DNA from: an uncultured Lachnospiraceae bacterium | GTDB lineage: Bacteria; Bacillota; Clostridia; Lachnospirales; Lachnospiraceae | NCBI GenBank assembly: GCA_947589175.1 | Contig: CANPZR010000109.1 | Coordinates: forward strand, 1-7,790 | Direction: 5' to 3' | Length of the DNA stretch: 7,790 bases | Shown here: in pieces, positions 6,178 through 7,790 of the stretch | How the letters are laid out: every line of letters begins with the position of its first letter | Numbering within the stretch: the first letter of the stretch is position 1 | Translations under genes and position numbers: made by a program | The notes under the pieces: model-generated | Database searches by the model: none | What the model was told of the DNA's origin: nothing | The model's input: only the letters and a program-made list of their open reading frames with translations

Positions 6178-7752
6178 TTACGCATTTTCCAATTCCTCCA
6201 AGAACTCTTTTTCACTTTCAAAAGAGAATATAGATATCTTATTTTTGCCAAGATATTTTATAAAATCCTCTTTGGGCATATTTGCTATGCTTGCACATCT
6301 TCTAAGATTTACAACCGTCTCAAGATCATACAGGCAGATTTCTTCCGATTTTCTGGCTTCTTCCACCACCTTATCATCAAAGCCGGATTCCGAAAACAGG
6401 GCGTAATAAAACTTCGCCTTTTCCTTTTGCGGAGCCAGCTTCGCCGCCGTATCAAGATACTCGGAATAGCCAAACGGGGTGTGCTTGAATTTGCACTCGC
6501 CCACCAAGTACTCCTTCGCGTCTTTACTAATGCCGAGCAGGTCTATTTCCGTTTCCGCTATTCTCAATCCGGTTTCAGCATTTTTGTCACGCACGGTTGT
6601 TTTTCCCAGCCAGCGCCCCATCCGGGCATAGCGAAATGGCAGGGCATTTTTCTTTTGCATTTCTCGCACAAATTCCCTGCACACATCCTCAAAGGTCAGC
6701 GCGGCAAATTCGTGTAAGGCAGGTGCAATAATATATTCATAAACGCCTTCCGCATCCCCGTCCTCGAGCTGTGAAAAATTCGCGAACCCAAACGCATACC
6801 AGAAGCGAAAAAAATTATCGGTCAAACGATATATTCCGCGGTTTGTATTTGTCTTTTCCTTCGTCCCGGCGTCAACGGAAAATTCACGCTCAACAACGCC
6901 AAGTTCAATCAGGTTTTTCAGGTAAACACTCGTTTTTGAAGTATCCTCCACAAGCGATTTCTGGCTGATGTCGTTCAGCTTCGTGGTGCCGAGCGCCACC
7001 GCTTCAATAATAGAGTTGTAAACCGTTGTTTCCCGGAGCTCCTGATGAAGCAAAAATTCTACCTCGCTATACAGTACTGAACCCTTGGTCAGAATATTTT
7101 GCTTAATGTTCTCCGCAACGGAAAGTCCCGGCCTGAACTGGTTGAGATAATGCGGAATACCGCCGAGCACGGCATAGGCCAGCACTTTGTCCCGCTCCGA
7201 ATAATCCGGAAAAAAACGCGCGGCATCGTAAAATCCCATTTCCTTCATTTTGTATATGCCCGTCGCCCTGCCGTATAATGGATTTTTCTCCGCCAGCAGC
7301 TCACGCTCTATAAAACTCATCGCGCTGCCGCACAGAATAATCATCACATTTCGGTCCTTGAACTCCGCATCCCAGAGGTTCTGCAAAATAGAAGGGATGC
7401 TTTTATTTCCCCGGCACATATAGGGAAACTCGTCAATCACCAGCAGCTTCTTCTTGTCCCCATAGGGCAGATCAAGAATCGCCCGAAACGCCTTTTCCCA
7501 ATCGGAAAATTCGGAGATATACTGCCTGGCGGGGATGTCCTCCCGCAGCATTTGTTTTGAAAACTTCGCGAGCTGCACCTTGTCCGTGCTCTGCGTGCAG
7601 GAAAAAAAGACGTGGGGCTTCTGCCTGCAAAATTCCCTGAGCGTTTCCGTCTTCCCCACGCGCCTTCTTCCGTACAGGACAATCAGCTGGGCCTTCTCAT
7701 CATCATACCTGTCCTGCAAAAATTTTAATTCCGCTTCCCGTCCTATAAACAT
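6178..7752 (-). CDS. ATPase_2/DUF234-type ATP-binding protein with PD-(D/E)XK-like C-terminus
   Basis: A 524-residue member of the archaeal-type (STAND-like) ATPase family common in Clostridia and archaea; its biological role is not established. The opening MFIGREAELKFL is the family signature. Walker A is GRRRVGKT (28-35), Walker B LLVIDEF (103-109, Asp107-Glu108), and a sensor-1-like strand is MIILCGSAMSFIE (137-149). LGGIPHYLN (196-204) is another family motif. Residues about 240-290 look like a winged helix. The C-terminal half (about 310-480, DUF234) contains TEIDLLGI (401-408) and LVGECKFK (416-423); Asp404, Glu419 and Lys421 fit a PD-(D/E)XK nuclease-like core, which appears intact. 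The ATG at 7752 is preceded by AGAGGTGG. It is probably the first gene of the operon with Nudix and ybaK-like genes. A role in DNA transactions, defence or mobile-element biology is possible but unproven. Confidence 0.88.
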   Translation of the reverse strand: MFIGREAELKFLQDRYDDEKAQLIVLYGRRRVGKTETLREFCRQKPHVFFSCTQSTDKVQLAKFSKQMLREDIPARQYISEFSDWEKAFRAILDLPYGDKKKLLVIDEFPYMCRGNKSIPSILQNLWDAEFKDRNVMIILCGSAMSFIERELLAEKNPLYGRATGIYKMKEMGFYDAARFFPDYSERDKVLAYAVLGGIPHYLNQFRPGLSVAENIKQNILTKGSVLYSEVEFLLHQELRETTVYNSIIEAVALGTTKLNDISQKSLVEDTSKTSVYLKNLIELGVVEREFSVDAGTKEKTNTNRGIYRLTDNFFRFWYAFGFANFSQLEDGDAEGVYEYIIAPALHEFAALTFEDVCREFVREMQKKNALPFRYARMGRWLGKTTVRDKNAETGLRIAETEIDLLGISKDAKEYLVGECKFKHTPFGYSEYLDTAAKLAPQKEKAKFYYALFSESGFDDKVVEEARKSEEICLYDLETVVNLRRCASIANMPKEDFIKYLGKNKISIFSFESEKEFLEELENA

Positions 7753-7762
7753 AATCCACCTC

Positions 7763-7790
7763 TCGCAAATGCCTAATTACAATTCGCAAA
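7763..7790. repeat. Two TCGCAAA words 21 bp apart flanking the ATPase -10 region
   Basis: TCGCAAA occurs at 7763-7769 and 7784-7790 in the same orientation, spaced exactly 21 bp (two helical turns). On the minus strand these read TTTGCGA and bracket the -10-like TGTAAT. This is the layout of a paired operator, but the words are short and the window ends at the second copy. Confidence 0.35.
7776..7781 (-). promoter_or_regulatory. Candidate -10 element for the ATPase operon
   Basis: TGTAAT on the minus strand matches the -10 consensus at five of six bases and lies 24 bases before the ATG; the -35 would be outside the window. Transcription would begin near 7769, just at the promoter-proximal TCGCAAA word. 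Confidence 0.35.

Noticed and set aside
6046..6717. Plus-strand reading frame of 223 codons
   Set aside because: It is antisense to the Nudix gene and the ATPase C-terminal half, and its Phe/Leu-rich translation is what the complement of Lys/Glu-rich coding sequence gives.
1..7790. CRISPR array, tRNA, rRNA, transposase or integrase
   Set aside because: No regularly spaced repeats, no cloverleaf-like or rRNA segments and no recombinase reading frame were seen on either strand.

Overview
Seven complete genes and one gene start lie in this window, all on the minus strand, so the biological order runs from high to low coordinates. The protein families (OmpR-type regulator plus small histidine kinase next to an ABC/FtsX transporter, FluC/CrcB, YbaK/EbsC, MutT-like Nudix, ATPase_2/DUF234 protein) and the strong AGGAGG-like ribosome sites suggest a Firmicute, probably a gut-type Clostridia/Lachnospiraceae-like genome. 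That assignment is an inference from style and gene content; no rRNA or species marker is present.

Right-hand block (about 7790 to 5196, GC-richer): an ATPase with an archaeal-type AAA+ domain, winged helix and PD-(D/E)XK-like C-terminus, then a Nudix hydrolase 12 bp downstream, then a YbaK/EbsC-type Cys-tRNA(Pro) deacylase 28 bp further on. The spacing suggests one operon. It appears to end at an AT-rich hairpin with a T-tract at about 5165-5140.

Central block (about 5082 to 179, clearly AT-richer): an OmpR-family response regulator, a one-membrane-helix histidine kinase that starts on the base after the regulator's stop codon, a 121-bp gap with a promoter-like site and a long imperfect inverted repeat, then an ABC ATPase and an 832-839 residue two-module FtsX/MacB-like permease. 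This is a self-contained two-component/ABC-transporter cassette of the kind that in Firmicutes responds to or exports antimicrobial peptides or other envelope-active compounds. The substrate cannot be read from sequence. The kinase has almost no extracellular part, whereas the permease has two large extracellular domains, so sensing through the transporter is an attractive hypothesis.

Left edge: the first 15 codons of a probable fluoride channel gene (crcB/fluC), with its own ribosome site and a plausible promoter.

The most notable non-coding signals are the sharp GC change around 5095-5200, an identical 11-bp direct repeat on each side of the low-GC cassette (67-77 and 5151-5161), the nested inverted repeat upstream of the transporter genes, a 19-bp near-perfect palindrome abutting the regulator's ribosome site, and two identical TCGCAAA words 21 bp apart upstream of the ATPase gene. 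No CRISPR array, tRNA, rRNA, transposase or integrase was seen. No entirely new system could be demonstrated; the best candidates for follow-up are the apparently inserted sensor-transporter cassette with its operators and the ATPase/nuclease-like gene.
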